From the IMG/VR virus record IMGVR_UViG_3300010042_000017, positions 1 through 34,095 of that record: a DNA stretch of 34,095 nt. The stretch is one strand, 5' to 3'. Every line of letters begins with the position of its first letter. Position 1 is the stretch's first letter. The notes beneath the pieces were generated by a model, which had not been told where the DNA came from, searched no databases, and saw only the letters and a program-made list of their open reading frames with translations. Positions 1 through 6,865 of this stretch are shown in pieces. Made by a program: the position numbers and the translations under genes. The stretch is from a virus.

Positions 1-1
1 C

Positions 2-130
2 GATGCGGCGGCCCGTGCCGCGTCTGCCGCCGCCGATGCCGCCGCCTATGCCGCCGATGCCGCCGATGCCGCCGATGCCCGCATTGAACAGGCGAACAAA
101 TTGGTTGAATTACTCGGTGCGGCGTCATGA
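2..130 (+). CDS. 3' end of an Ala/Asp-rich protein (partial, runs in from the left edge)
   Basis: Frame 2 is open from the left edge and stops with TGA at 128-130. It reads as an Ala-rich run with repeated Asp-Ala-Ala triplets, then a short helical tail (Ile-Glu-Gln-Ala-Asn-Lys-Leu-Val-Glu-Leu-Leu). The stop overlaps the start of the next gene as ATGA (127-130), the same coupling used throughout this genome, and this is the main reason to prefer this frame over the Pro/Met-rich frame beside it. The upstream part is outside the window, so the protein cannot be identified. Its place just before the portal block would suit a terminase-proximal gene, but that is only an inference. Confidence 0.55.
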   Translation, partial: DAAARAASAAADAAAYAADAADAADARIEQANKLVELLGAAS

Positions 131-333
131 TGATACGCCTGTTAAATTTTGCCGCCGCGTCGTTTGTTGTCGGATCGATGGCGCTCGTGTTGTTCTTTTC
201 CATATGGACACTGGCGTGTTTTCTTACGTGGCAAAGTTTGCCGTTCGATTGGGGCGTTGTTCGGCTCAGTTGCGCCATAGGAATGGTTTTTGGTGCGATT
301 GTTGCCCTAGGTGACAAAGGCGACGAGTGGTGA
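127..333 (+). CDS. small membrane protein, function unknown
   Basis: The gene encodes 68 residues and starts at the ATG that overlaps the preceding stop as ATGA. Two hydrophobic stretches are visible, roughly residues 8-33 (Ala/Val/Leu/Phe/Trp-rich) and 40-62, so a two-helix inner-membrane protein is likely. The tail is short and charged (Asp-Lys-Gly-Asp-Glu-Trp). I do not recognise a family. It sits in a run of small genes ahead of the portal, a place where phages often carry dispensable genes. The ATGA coupling and the coherent membrane topology support it as real. Confidence 0.6.
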   Translation: MMIRLLNFAAASFVVGSMALVLFFSIWTLACFLTWQSLPFDWGVVRLSCAIGMVFGAIVALGDKGDEW

Positions 334-457
334 CCCGCTATGGCCGCCGCGCCAGACACGCACCCGAACCGCCCGCATTTATACACCGCCAGACACGCCA
401 AGGTGACGAGATAGCTTGCTCATGTGGCAAACGCTGGCCCGTTGGAGAGGACCACCC

Positions 458-670
458 ATGATATTAGAGACTGGAAAGCTTAACCCGGATTACACAATTC
501 CGATGATTTTGCATTGTCCGGATTGTGGTATTCGTCATATCGATGAGGGGCCGTTTGCAGAGTCGCCCCACCACACCCACGCCTGCCAAGGTTGCGGGCT
601 AGTTTGGCGACCGGCGAAAGTTAACACTCACGGCGTCCAATTTCTCCCAGGTTATCGGAACGAGCCATGA
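458..670 (+). CDS. zinc-ribbon protein, small phage protein
   Basis: The gene encodes 70 residues. The ATG at 458 is chosen because GGAGAGG at 444-450 gives a good Shine-Dalgarno sequence seven bases upstream; an in-frame ATG at 416 lacks one. Two Cys pairs, Cys-Pro-Asp-Cys-Gly near residue 19 and Cys-Gln-Gly-Cys-Gly near residue 42, are separated by a His-rich stretch (His-His-Thr-His). This forms a typical zinc ribbon. Small proteins with this layout, including the Gly-Leu-Val-Trp-Arg-Pro segment after the second knuckle, are frequent in proteobacterial phages, where their function is unknown. The stop overlaps the next start as ATGA. Confidence 0.75.
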   Translation: MILETGKLNPDYTIPMILHCPDCGIRHIDEGPFAESPHHTHACQGCGLVWRPAKVNTHGVQFLPGYRNEP

Positions 671-867
671 GCCGTTCAACCGCAGGCGCCAAATCCGCCC
701 GTCTCCGCCAGGAAGCTGCACAACCCGGTTACGACGCATTTGCCGAGTTGATCGCAGAGGGCCATTCGATCGGGTCCGCGGCCCGCACGCTCGGCAAGTC
801 GCAGGCGTGGGGCACGAAAGTCATGGCCCGTATGCGTGCTGACCTTGGGGTGCCGCTGCATGATTGA
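667..867 (+). CDS. small helix-turn-helix protein
   Basis: The gene encodes 66 residues and its ATG overlaps the previous stop (ATGA at 667-670). Residues 26-60 look like a homeodomain-like helix-turn-helix: a helix ending in Glu-Gly, then Ser-Ile-Gly-Ser-Ala-Ala-Arg-Thr-Leu-Gly as the first helix and turn, then a basic helix with Lys-Val-Met-Ala-Arg-Met-Arg. This pattern occurs in small terminase subunits and in small regulators. The position between small genes and the portal makes a packaging or DNA-recognition role possible, but the protein is short for a terminase small subunit. The assignment stops at DNA-binding. Confidence 0.6.
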   Translation: MSRSTAGAKSARLRQEAAQPGYDAFAELIAEGHSIGSAARTLGKSQAWGTKVMARMRADLGVPLHD

Positions 868-1345
868 CCATGTGCGGGAGTATGCCGAGGCGCTTTATCG
901 GTCCGCTGGTCCAGACGCGCAGCTAGGGGCGGATATTATCGATGTGTGCGATAACGCCACGCTCGGAGAGGAATATTCCTACATATTTGGCGGCGTGACA
1001 CCCGAGCAAACGTCTGAAATAATTACGCAGTTGGAGGGTGTTGAAGTCGCCTTTACCGCACCGTTCGAGGATGACGCATTTTGGCTCGGGCACGATGCGC
1101 CGCATTGGATCAGCGATGTTCAGAAGGTCACACCAGGAGAAATGCAGCGGGTCTGGCAACAATATGCAGCGATTTGCGATGAATTGGTGATGGCTGAATA
1201 TTCCGACGAGCAGGCCGCATTGTCCGTCCAATCCATAGTTGGTCAGTTGCGAGACGTGCGCCAAGCCCTGATAGACGGCGGCGCATTGGACGAGGGTGAC
1301 ACCGATGGGGATATTGCCGCGCTTGTCAGGTATCTGCTACCGTGA
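860..1345 (+). CDS. hypothetical acidic protein ahead of the portal
   Basis: The gene encodes 161 residues from the ATG at 860, which overlaps the end of the preceding gene by eight bases. An in-frame ATG at 836 would add a Cys-containing extension lying wholly inside the upstream gene, so 860 is preferred. The protein is acidic and helical and has no signal peptide or membrane segment. I do not recognise a domain. It lies 12 bases before the portal gene in the same operon, so it may be virion- or packaging-related, but nothing in the sequence shows this. The gene also contains the candidate promoter for the portal gene near its 3' end. Confidence 0.6.
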   Translation: MIDHVREYAEALYRSAGPDAQLGADIIDVCDNATLGEEYSYIFGGVTPEQTSEIITQLEGVEVAFTAPFEDDAFWLGHDAPHWISDVQKVTPGEMQRVWQQYAAICDELVMAEYSDEQAALSVQSIVGQLRDVRQALIDGGALDEGDTDGDIAALVRYLLP

Positions 1346-1349
1346 TACG
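1323..1349 (+). promoter_or_regulatory. candidate promoter for the portal gene, close to its start codon
   Basis: TTGTCA at 1323-1328 and GATACG at 1344-1349 are separated by 15 bases. TGATAC ends nine bases before the portal ATG. No Shine-Dalgarno sequence precedes that ATG. The same TGATAC-N9-ATG layout with a TTG element 22 bases before ATAC appears at 13003 and 16171. This suggests short-leader or leaderless transcripts. The reading is by eye only. Confidence 0.3.
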
Positions 1350-1357
1350 CACCGCCC

Positions 1358-3130
1358 ATGCGCGCACTTACCGATAGTTTGCAAAATGTGATATCCGGTC
1401 TTGGCGGAGGGTCGGACAAATCCGCCTACAACCGCTATTCCATGATAAACATGATCAGCCAGGGGCAGATTGACAGTGCTTACCGATCGTCTGGCATGTG
1501 CCGTAAGGTGCATGACCTAATACCTTCGGAGATGTGCCGCGCGGGTCGTGACTGGCAGGCTGATGATGCGGATATAACACTGCTGTCGGCTGCTGAGAAA
1601 TCCCTGCAATTATGGGCCAAACTGTACGATGCGGAACGCAAGGCACGCTTGTACGGCGGCGCTGCAATCCTGCTCGGTGTGGACGGTCAGGGTACGCCCG
1701 ACCAGCCGTTGGACCCCAGCCGCATTCGCAAGGGCCAGCTAAAATATGCAACGGTCCTGACGTGCCACCAGCTTTCATATCAAGATATAATTTACGACCC
1801 GAATAACCCGTATTTTGGCGAGCCAGAATATTACATGTTGCGCAACGGCACGATGGTGGATCCGTCGCGCGTCATCCCCGTCATCCGCCAGGCGCTCCCC
1901 AATAGCGACCTTGGGCAATATTGGGGCGACCCGCTGCTCATGTCGCTATGGTCCAGCCTGACGAGCAGTGACGCTGCGTACGGCTATACCGCGGCGCTCA
2001 TGGCCGAATTAAAATCAGATACGATAAGTATCCCCGGCCTCGGCAAGAACCTGACGACTGCCGAATATGAGGGGCGGCTGATGAAGCGTGTGCAAATGGC
2101 GCAGCTTTTCCAGTCGATGTTCAACGTAAAGCTGATCGATGGTGGCGACGGGTCCGAGGGTTCGGGCGAAACGTGGGATACGCGCCAGGTTGCGCTTACC
2201 GGCATTCCCGATCTGCTCACGGCGTTTGTGGCGCGTGTGGCGGCCGAAACGGACATTCCCGTTACGCGGCTGTCCGGTATCAGCCCCGGCGGCATGCAAT
2301 CGACGGGCAAAGGCGAGCAGCAGGATTTTGAAAAGCACATCGCCAGCCGCCAGACGACCGACCTTACGCCCGTGCTGGATAGGCTCGATGCGGTCATGCT
2401 GCCCAGCGTGTTTGGTACGGCCAAACCCGACGCATGGTGGTCATATGCACCACTTAGCCAGATGACTGAGAGCGAACGGGCCGACGTGCAGTTCAAACGT
2501 GCGCAAGCGTTCCAGATTCGCGTCAATAGCGGTGCGATCAATGCCGATGCGTTGGGTGAGGCCGAGGTTAACTCAATGATTGAGAGCGGCGATTACCCCG
2601 GTCTGGAGGAAGCTGTTGCCAAGCACGGCATGGAACCGGACGAGGTTGACTCGACCGAGATAGTGCCTGAGATTGAAACGATACCGCCCGCTCCGCTAAA
2701 TGACGCAGCACCCCGCACGCTGTACGTGCGCCGAGATGTGGTCAATCGTGCCGAAATTATTAAATGGGCAACCGCACAGGGCTTCACCGATATTGTGCCG
2801 GATTTGCACGTGACGATAATTTACAGTCGCGAGTCGGTCGATTGGATGAAAATTGGTGAAGCGTGGCAAAGCAAGATTGAAATTGGTGCAGGCGGCCCAC
2901 GTCTGGTGGAACCGCTCGGTGACGCCAAAGCCGTGCTGCTGTTTTCATCCAGCGAATTGAAATGGCGCAATGAACATATGCGTGAAATGGGCGCATCATT
3001 CGATTACAGCGAATACCAGCCGCACATGACGATCACGTATGGCGATGCGCCGGATTTGGCGACTGTCCAGCCGTACACGGGCAAAATTGTGCTGGGGCCG
3101 GAAATATTTGAGGAATTGCGTGCTAATTGA
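1358..3130 (+). CDS. DUF1073-type portal protein fused to a C-terminal Acb1-like 2H phosphoesterase
   Basis: The protein has 590 residues. Residues 1 to about 430 match the DUF1073 / Phage_portal_3 family, which forms the dodecameric portal through which DNA is packaged. Seen here are the Lys-Val-His-Asp-Leu-Ile-Pro start region and the late Pro-Val-Thr-Arg-Leu-Ser-Gly segment typical of portals. From about residue 448 a second domain begins. It carries two His-x-Thr motifs, His484-Val-Thr486 and His556-Met-Thr558, each inside a beta-strand pattern. This is the signature of 2H phosphoesterases and of the anti-CBASS nuclease Acb1, which cleaves cyclic nucleotide signals. Both motifs are intact, so the domain may be active. 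The link to CBASS is known for Acb1 relatives and is inferred here. Confidence 0.88.
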   Translation: MRALTDSLQNVISGLGGGSDKSAYNRYSMINMISQGQIDSAYRSSGMCRKVHDLIPSEMCRAGRDWQADDADITLLSAAEKSLQLWAKLYDAERKARLYGGAAILLGVDGQGTPDQPLDPSRIRKGQLKYATVLTCHQLSYQDIIYDPNNPYFGEPEYYMLRNGTMVDPSRVIPVIRQALPNSDLGQYWGDPLLMSLWSSLTSSDAAYGYTAALMAELKSDTISIPGLGKNLTTAEYEGRLMKRVQMAQLFQSMFNVKLIDGGDGSEGSGETWDTRQVALTGIPDLLTAFVARVAAETDIPVTRLSGISPGGMQSTGKGEQQDFEKHIASRQTTDLTPVLDRLDAVMLPSVFGTAKPDAWWSYAPLSQMTESERADVQFKRAQAFQIRVNSGAINADALGEAEVNSMIESGDYPGLEEAVAKHGMEPDEVDSTEIVPEIETIPPAPLNDAAPRTLYVRRDVVNRAEIIKWATAQGFTDIVPDLHVTIIYSRESVDWMKIGEAWQSKIEIGAGGPRLVEPLGDAKAVLLFSSSELKWRNEHMREMGASFDYSEYQPHMTITYGDAPDLATVQPYTGKIVLGPEIFEELRAN

Positions 3131-3956
3131 CCTACCGGCAGCCGCTCGCGCGCAAGGTATGCGTCGCAGCAAGCCCCTACCGCTCATCACGACCACACAA
3201 GAGCAACGTAACCGTCTGTACCGTTGCTACGCGCCGGTTGTGGAAGCATGGCGCGTCGGTGCGCGTGAGCAACTATTACCCGTGTACGGGCGCACCATAA
3301 CGTCGATAACGGACAGCATCCCCGAGTATGAGCAAGCCGAAGCGAACCTAGCCGAGCAGATAGCGCGGCTGGTGTTGAATATTACGGCCACAGGCGGCGT
3401 GCTGGATGCATGGGCGGTCAGTCTGGAGCAATGGCATCGCCGGCGGTTCGTGGCGGGCGCTTTGTCGGCAAGTGGCGTGGATCTGTCCGCCATGATCGGT
3501 CCGGCCGATGCGCGGCTAAGCGTTGAACAATCGATCGCGTGGAACACGTCGCTCATACGGGACGTATCGGACGAGACGCGCCGCCGCGTGGCAAATGCGT
3601 TTTTTGCGGGGTTCCAGGCACGTACGCCCGCGCGCGAGTTGGGCAAACAGATAGACGCAGCAGCCGGGCTGGGGCGCAAGCGGTCCGCTCGAATCGCGGC
3701 CGACCAAACGGTCAAGCTGGCGGCTTCGCTCGATGCGGAACGCCAACGGTCGGTCGGTATCGTTGAATGGGTGTGGAGGCACAGCGGCAAGGCCCACCCA
3801 CGGCTTGACCATGTGGCGCGCAACCTGAAGCATTATGGCGATACGGCGGCAATTGCGCGCGAGATTGGCGTGTTGCCCCCACCGGCCGATTTGCCAGGCC
3901 AATTGCCGTATTGTGGTTGTGTGCGGCAAAGTTTCTTGCGTCTTGACGAGGATTAA
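3120..3956 (+). CDS. minor head protein, SPP1 gp7 / Mu F family
   Basis: I place the start at GTG 3120, which overlaps the portal stop and has GAGGAA four bases upstream; ATG 3159 is an alternative and would remove 13 residues. The C-terminal part shows the family signature: a Trp-Arg-His-Ser-Gly-Lys-Ala-His-Pro-Arg segment about 60 residues from the end, and a final Pro-Tyr-Cys-Gly-Cys-Val-Arg. In the family these belong to the Mu F-like fold of minor capsid proteins, which sit inside the head at the portal. The position directly after the portal fits. A long antisense frame over this gene is a shadow. Confidence 0.85.
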   Translation: MLIDLPAAARAQGMRRSKPLPLITTTQEQRNRLYRCYAPVVEAWRVGAREQLLPVYGRTITSITDSIPEYEQAEANLAEQIARLVLNITATGGVLDAWAVSLEQWHRRRFVAGALSASGVDLSAMIGPADARLSVEQSIAWNTSLIRDVSDETRRRVANAFFAGFQARTPARELGKQIDAAAGLGRKRSARIAADQTVKLAASLDAERQRSVGIVEWVWRHSGKAHPRLDHVARNLKHYGDTAAIAREIGVLPPPADLPGQLPYCGCVRQSFLRLDED

Positions 3957-4015
3957 CCGCGTACCGTCCACGCGGACCACACGATAAAAATAATTGCCAA
4001 TTTTGCCGGGTATAT

Positions 4016-4351
4016 TCACAGCGCCACCACCCACCGATAGCCCCGTCCACGAACGGTCTGTATGGGGTTAATGCCGAACGTAGCGAGGAATTTTGCACGC
4101 ATCCGGCAAATGTAAACATTTACATGGTTACTATCGCCCTCATACGACTGCCGTTCCGCAATAGCGCCGTAAGATATCGCCACATCCCCAGCTTTGACAA
4201 TTGCCCACAAAGCGGAGCGTTCGTTAGGCGTAAAATAAACCGATCGTCCGTCCCGCTCGGGGTCACCGTACGGTCGAATTATAAACCCGTCCCGTTCGAT
4301 CGGTTTATCAACCTCCATGTCGTACCCGCAATTCGGGCAGCAACCGCTCAT
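4016..4351 (-). CDS. stand-alone winged-helix (OmpR/PhoB-type) DNA-binding protein with N-terminal Cys motif
   Basis: The gene encodes 111 residues from ATG 4351; a longer in-frame extension to 4483 would cover the upstream small gene. The N terminus carries Cys-Cys-Pro-Asn-Cys-Gly, half of a zinc ribbon. Residues about 35-110 match the C-terminal effector domain of response regulators: Phe-Thr-Pro-Asn-Glu beginning the first helix, a recognition helix with Val-Tyr-Ile-Cys-Arg-Met-Arg-Ala-Lys, and the final Thr-Val-Arg-Gly-Arg-Gly-Tyr-Arg-Trp hairpin. No receiver domain is present. It ends a three-gene minus-strand cassette and overlaps its upstream neighbour as ATGA. It is probably a phage regulator; its target is unknown. 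Confidence 0.8.
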   Translation of the reverse strand: MSGCCPNCGYDMEVDKPIERDGFIIRPYGDPERDGRSVYFTPNERSALWAIVKAGDVAISYGAIAERQSYEGDSNHVNVYICRMRAKFLATFGINPIQTVRGRGYRWVVAL

Positions 4352-4524
4352 GACCACAACCACCCGGCAAAATACACAATGCCGACCACACCGCCAAGCG
4401 CGACCGGGAAGTGCCACGGGTGTTCGTGCGTTCGGTTGATCCAAAAAGCGAACCACAGGGTAACGACGGCAAATACCGTGCAAACGTAGGCGATTACCGC
4501 CAGGACGGATAAAACATGGCTCAT
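4348..4524 (-). CDS. 58-residue two-helix membrane protein
   Basis: The minus-strand reading frame starts at ATG 4524 and ends with TGA at 4350-4348. Both ends are coupled: its ATG overlaps the stop of the 217-residue gene (ATGA, 4524-4521), and its stop overlaps the start of the winged-helix gene (ATGA, 4351-4348). Two hydrophobic segments, about residues 4-28 and 39-57, are separated by a short Asn-Arg-Thr-His-Glu-His loop, giving a hairpin membrane topology. The function is unknown. Double ATGA coupling makes this small gene convincing although no family is recognised. Confidence 0.7.
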   Translation of the reverse strand: MSHVLSVLAVIAYVCTVFAVVTLWFAFWINRTHEHPWHFPVALGGVVGIVYFAGWLWS

Positions 4525-5174
4525 TTGCCCGACTCCCTGAGAGCGGTTACAACCTCGTCCATTAGATCGGCTGGTATTTGATAACCCGGCAAACCCTTAT
4601 CGATGTAAATAGATGTCAAGTCGCCTAGACGTTCCGACAGCGTTGGCGGTTTGGGGAGCATGTCGTTAAGTTTCTCAATCGTTGGGGTTCCTTCAAACCA
4701 GCCACCTTTTAGAAACTCATCGCGAATATGCCGCACGGTCCGTTCGTCTGGTACGAATGGCCCTTCGGGGGCAGGAAACCATGTGGGCATGGCACGCGGG
4801 CGGTAACCGATAATGTCGGCAGGGTCTCCCCCGTAAGGGCGATACCAAATTGACTGACCGGAATACCGCGTGCCATCACGTAACAGCACGTACCCACCAT
4901 CCCAATCAGTCGGCGCAGCATCACCACCCGGCCAATATTTAAAACCGGCGGACGTTGCTGCGTAATACGGATGGTCGGTGGGCAGATAGATAAATTCGAT
5001 ACAAGCCCATTCCTTCGATGAAAATTTTACAGACTGGGGAATAAGTCGGTTAGCAGGGGACACCAGCCATCCGTCCGTAAACCCCTCGGTCCGACTCCAG
5101 TCAAACGCCTGGTCCGTGGCCAGCCACTCCGGCCGCTTACCGTCAACGCGTATCGCTTCGCCAAATTCAACCAT
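4521..5174 (-). CDS. hypothetical protein, first gene of a minus-strand cassette
   Basis: The gene encodes 217 residues. The ATG at 5174 has AGAGGGAG about eight bases upstream on the minus strand. The protein is rich in Trp, Tyr, Gly and Pro through residues 10-150, followed by a helical acidic tail. No catalytic motif, signal peptide or membrane segment is visible. It opens the 4016-5174 cassette, which points against the surrounding late genes and is fronted by the dyad at 5217-5232. This is the usual look of a moron inserted between structural genes. I do not recognise the family. Confidence 0.7.
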   Translation of the reverse strand: MVEFGEAIRVDGKRPEWLATDQAFDWSRTEGFTDGWLVSPANRLIPQSVKFSSKEWACIEFIYLPTDHPYYAATSAGFKYWPGGDAAPTDWDGGYVLLRDGTRYSGQSIWYRPYGGDPADIIGYRPRAMPTWFPAPEGPFVPDERTVRHIRDEFLKGGWFEGTPTIEKLNDMLPKPPTLSERLGDLTSIYIDKGLPGYQIPADLMDEVVTALRESGK

Positions 5175-5216
5175 GTGATTCGCTCCCTCTAATTACGACC
5201 CGCACCCTATCGCCCC

Positions 5217-5232
5217 TTGACGTAACCGTCAA
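5217..5232. promoter_or_regulatory. TTGAC-N6-GTCAA dyad between divergent genes (copy 1)
   Basis: The dyad is perfect, with a 6-bp spacer. It lies between the minus-strand gene starting at 5174 and the + strand gene starting at 5279. On the minus strand the TTGACG half can act as a -35 with GATAGG 15 bases further. On the + strand TTGCGC starts at 5242, exactly 25 bases after the dyad start, with a weak TTAC element 22 bases later. The same 25-base spacing occurs at three other copies. Confidence 0.6.
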
Positions 5233-5278
5233 TATAAATTATTGCGCCGTTGCGCAATTTCGCTTACGCCTACCGCCC

Positions 5279-6391
5279 ATGCGCATTAACGTAGCAGATC
5301 GGATGGAAATTAGCGGCACCAGCCGCACGGCTGACGGCTACCTGGTGGCTGACGCTCCGTTCGCTCGGATTGGCATTTATGAATATGCCGGACGCGAAAT
5401 GGGCATGCCCGAAAAAACTACAGTGAAAATTCAGCGCGACGGCGATGTGGTATTCTCCGATGCCTCAATGGCGTCGTTTTCTCATAAACCTATCACGCTC
5501 GGCCACCCCCCGGTAAATGTAAACCGGGACAATTGGTCAAAATTTGCAAAAGGGTACACTGGCGATTGGGTGAAGCAGGACGGCAAAGTTGTTCGCACGC
5601 CTATGATCGTTAAAGCGGGGGATGCGATCGACGCCGTTGAGGCGGGAACGGTTGAACTATCCGCCGGGTATAGTGTCGAGGTGGATATGACCCCCGGCAT
5701 TAACGATGAAGGTGAAGCCTACGATGGCCGCATGGTAGGCGATATTATAGGCAATCATATCGCAATCGTACCGCGCGGACGTGCGGGCAGCATGTGCCGC
5801 ATTGGCGATGCTTGGGATTTTAACGACGACGACAGTAAGGAAACCCCCATGACGACAAAGACCATTACGTTTGACGGGCTGCCCCTGCTCGTCACCGATG
5901 CAGCTGAGGCCGCAATTGCAAAGCGTGACGCACAGTTGCTCGATGCTGCCGCAGCGCTGACCGCCGAGCAGGGCAAAGTTGCCACGCTGACCACCACGAT
6001 CAGCACGAAAGACGCTGAAATCGTGACGATCACCGCCGCTCGTGACGCCGCAGTGGTTACCCCCGCCAAGCTGGCCGAAATGGTCGCTGCACGGGCCGCA
6101 ACGGTTGCTGACGCCAAGGTGCTTGCGCCTTCGCTGACCGTGACCGACGCGATGACCGACGCAGATATTCGCAAGGGTGTCGTGCTGGCAAATGTGGGCG
6201 ATGCGGCCAAGGATTGGACCGACGAACAGTTTGCAGCATCGTTTGCCACGCTCCCCCGCGCGGGCGGTACGGCGATGACCGACGGGATCCGCGCCACTTT
6301 CCTCACACCGTCCGTTGGCTCACATGCCGCATCGGAATCGGCTTGGCAGGATAGCGTCAACGACCTCAATGCCAGCCGTACGGCCAAGTAA
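5279..6391 (+). CDS. DUF2213 head maturation protease / scaffold protein
   Basis: The protein has 370 residues. Residues 1 to about 185 match DUF2213, a herpesvirus-like prohead protease family in phages with DUF1073 portals. Visible landmarks are Ser-His-Lys-Pro-Ile-Thr near residue 69, Glu-Leu-Ser-Ala-Gly-Tyr-Ser near 127, and Gly-Asn-His-Ile-Ala-Ile-Val-Pro-Arg-Gly-Arg near 160, the likely Ser/His catalytic region. After about residue 190 the sequence changes to Ala/Thr-rich helices of the kind seen in scaffolds, with an internal in-frame ATG at 5849. The start ATG lacks a Shine-Dalgarno sequence and follows a candidate short-leader promoter. The capsid genes downstream fit the role. Confidence 0.82.
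   Translation: MRINVADRMEISGTSRTADGYLVADAPFARIGIYEYAGREMGMPEKTTVKIQRDGDVVFSDASMASFSHKPITLGHPPVNVNRDNWSKFAKGYTGDWVKQDGKVVRTPMIVKAGDAIDAVEAGTVELSAGYSVEVDMTPGINDEGEAYDGRMVGDIIGNHIAIVPRGRAGSMCRIGDAWDFNDDDSKETPMTTKTITFDGLPLLVTDAAEAAIAKRDAQLLDAAAALTAEQGKVATLTTTISTKDAEIVTITAARDAAVVTPAKLAEMVAARAATVADAKVLAPSLTVTDAMTDADIRKGVVLANVGDAAKDWTDEQFAASFATLPRAGGTAMTDGIRATFLTPSVGSHAASESAWQDSVNDLNASRTAK
5849..6391 (+). CDS. possible nested scaffold protein from an internal start
   Basis: Within the DUF2213 gene an in-frame ATG at 5849 is preceded by TAAGGAA (5836-5842), a usable Shine-Dalgarno sequence at about six bases. Translation from here would give a 180-residue protein covering only the Ala/Thr-rich helical C-terminal part. 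Lambda (C and Nu3) and related phages make their scaffold this way from the protease gene. The main gene's own start has no Shine-Dalgarno sequence, so the internal site looks better than the annotated one. Expression is inferred; the frame alone cannot prove it. Confidence 0.4.
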   Translation: MTTKTITFDGLPLLVTDAAEAAIAKRDAQLLDAAAALTAEQGKVATLTTTISTKDAEIVTITAARDAAVVTPAKLAEMVAARAATVADAKVLAPSLTVTDAMTDADIRKGVVLANVGDAAKDWTDEQFAASFATLPRAGGTAMTDGIRATFLTPSVGSHAASESAWQDSVNDLNASRTAK

Positions 6392-6403
6392 GGATTAGCG
6401 AAC

Positions 6404-6853
6404 ATGGCACTTCAGACCTCTTATACGCAGTTTCAGATTCAGGGCTTCCCGGGCATGTCAATGGACATGTCGGAGTGGGACGCCTCCACTAAGACTGCCA
6501 CAGCAACGATCGCCTTTGGCGCCCCCGTCCAGCGTGTCGCTGGTGGCGGATGTGCACCACTGACCAGCGGCGAATATATCGGCATCGCGGCCGCACAGCA
6601 CCTCGTAACCGGCAACGGCGATACGTACGTGCAGTACGATAACGTGCCGGTCGTCAATGAAGGCGTGTGGGGCGGCATCGCCAATGCCGCCTTTGCCGAG
6701 GGCATCGCGGTCAATTGGGATAGCGCCACGGGTCGCTGGACCAACGCCTCGGTTGCTGGTGCAATCTATGCCGTCCCCGGTGTCGAGGCTGAAACGGCTT
6801 CAACCGGTATCGGCGCGTTTTTCATTGTGCGGCTCCGCCGCGTGCCCTCGTAA
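6404..6853 (+). CDS. head decoration / structural cement protein
   Basis: The gene encodes 149 residues and its ATG has AAGGA nine bases upstream. The sequence is beta-rich, with Val-Gln-Arg-Val-Ala-Gly-Gly-Gly-Cys and Tyr-Ile-Gly-Ile-Ala-Ala segments. These resemble the cement or decoration proteins that usually lie between the maturation protease and the DUF2184 major capsid gene. It has no signal peptide. It is placed 12 bases upstream of the major capsid gene in the same transcript. The family match is from pattern and position, so the exact class is uncertain. Confidence 0.65.
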   Translation: MALQTSYTQFQIQGFPGMSMDMSEWDASTKTATATIAFGAPVQRVAGGGCAPLTSGEYIGIAAAQHLVTGNGDTYVQYDNVPVVNEGVWGGIANAAFAEGIAVNWDSATGRWTNASVAGAIYAVPGVEAETASTGIGAFFIVRLRRVPS

Positions 6854-6865
6854 GGAGCCACTAAC

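Noticed and set aside
3-314. 103-codon + strand frame at the left edge
   Set aside because: It begins as a Pro/Met repeat from the wrong frame of the Asp-Ala-Ala region and overlaps the coupled membrane protein gene.
340-414. 24-codon frame between the membrane protein and the zinc-ribbon gene
   Set aside because: No Shine-Dalgarno sequence, no coupling to a neighbour and no recognisable product; too short to support.
5755-6405. 216-codon minus-strand frame over the DUF2213 gene
   Set aside because: It is a low-complexity Ala/Ser/Val product opposite an Ala/Thr-rich coding region, a usual antisense artefact.
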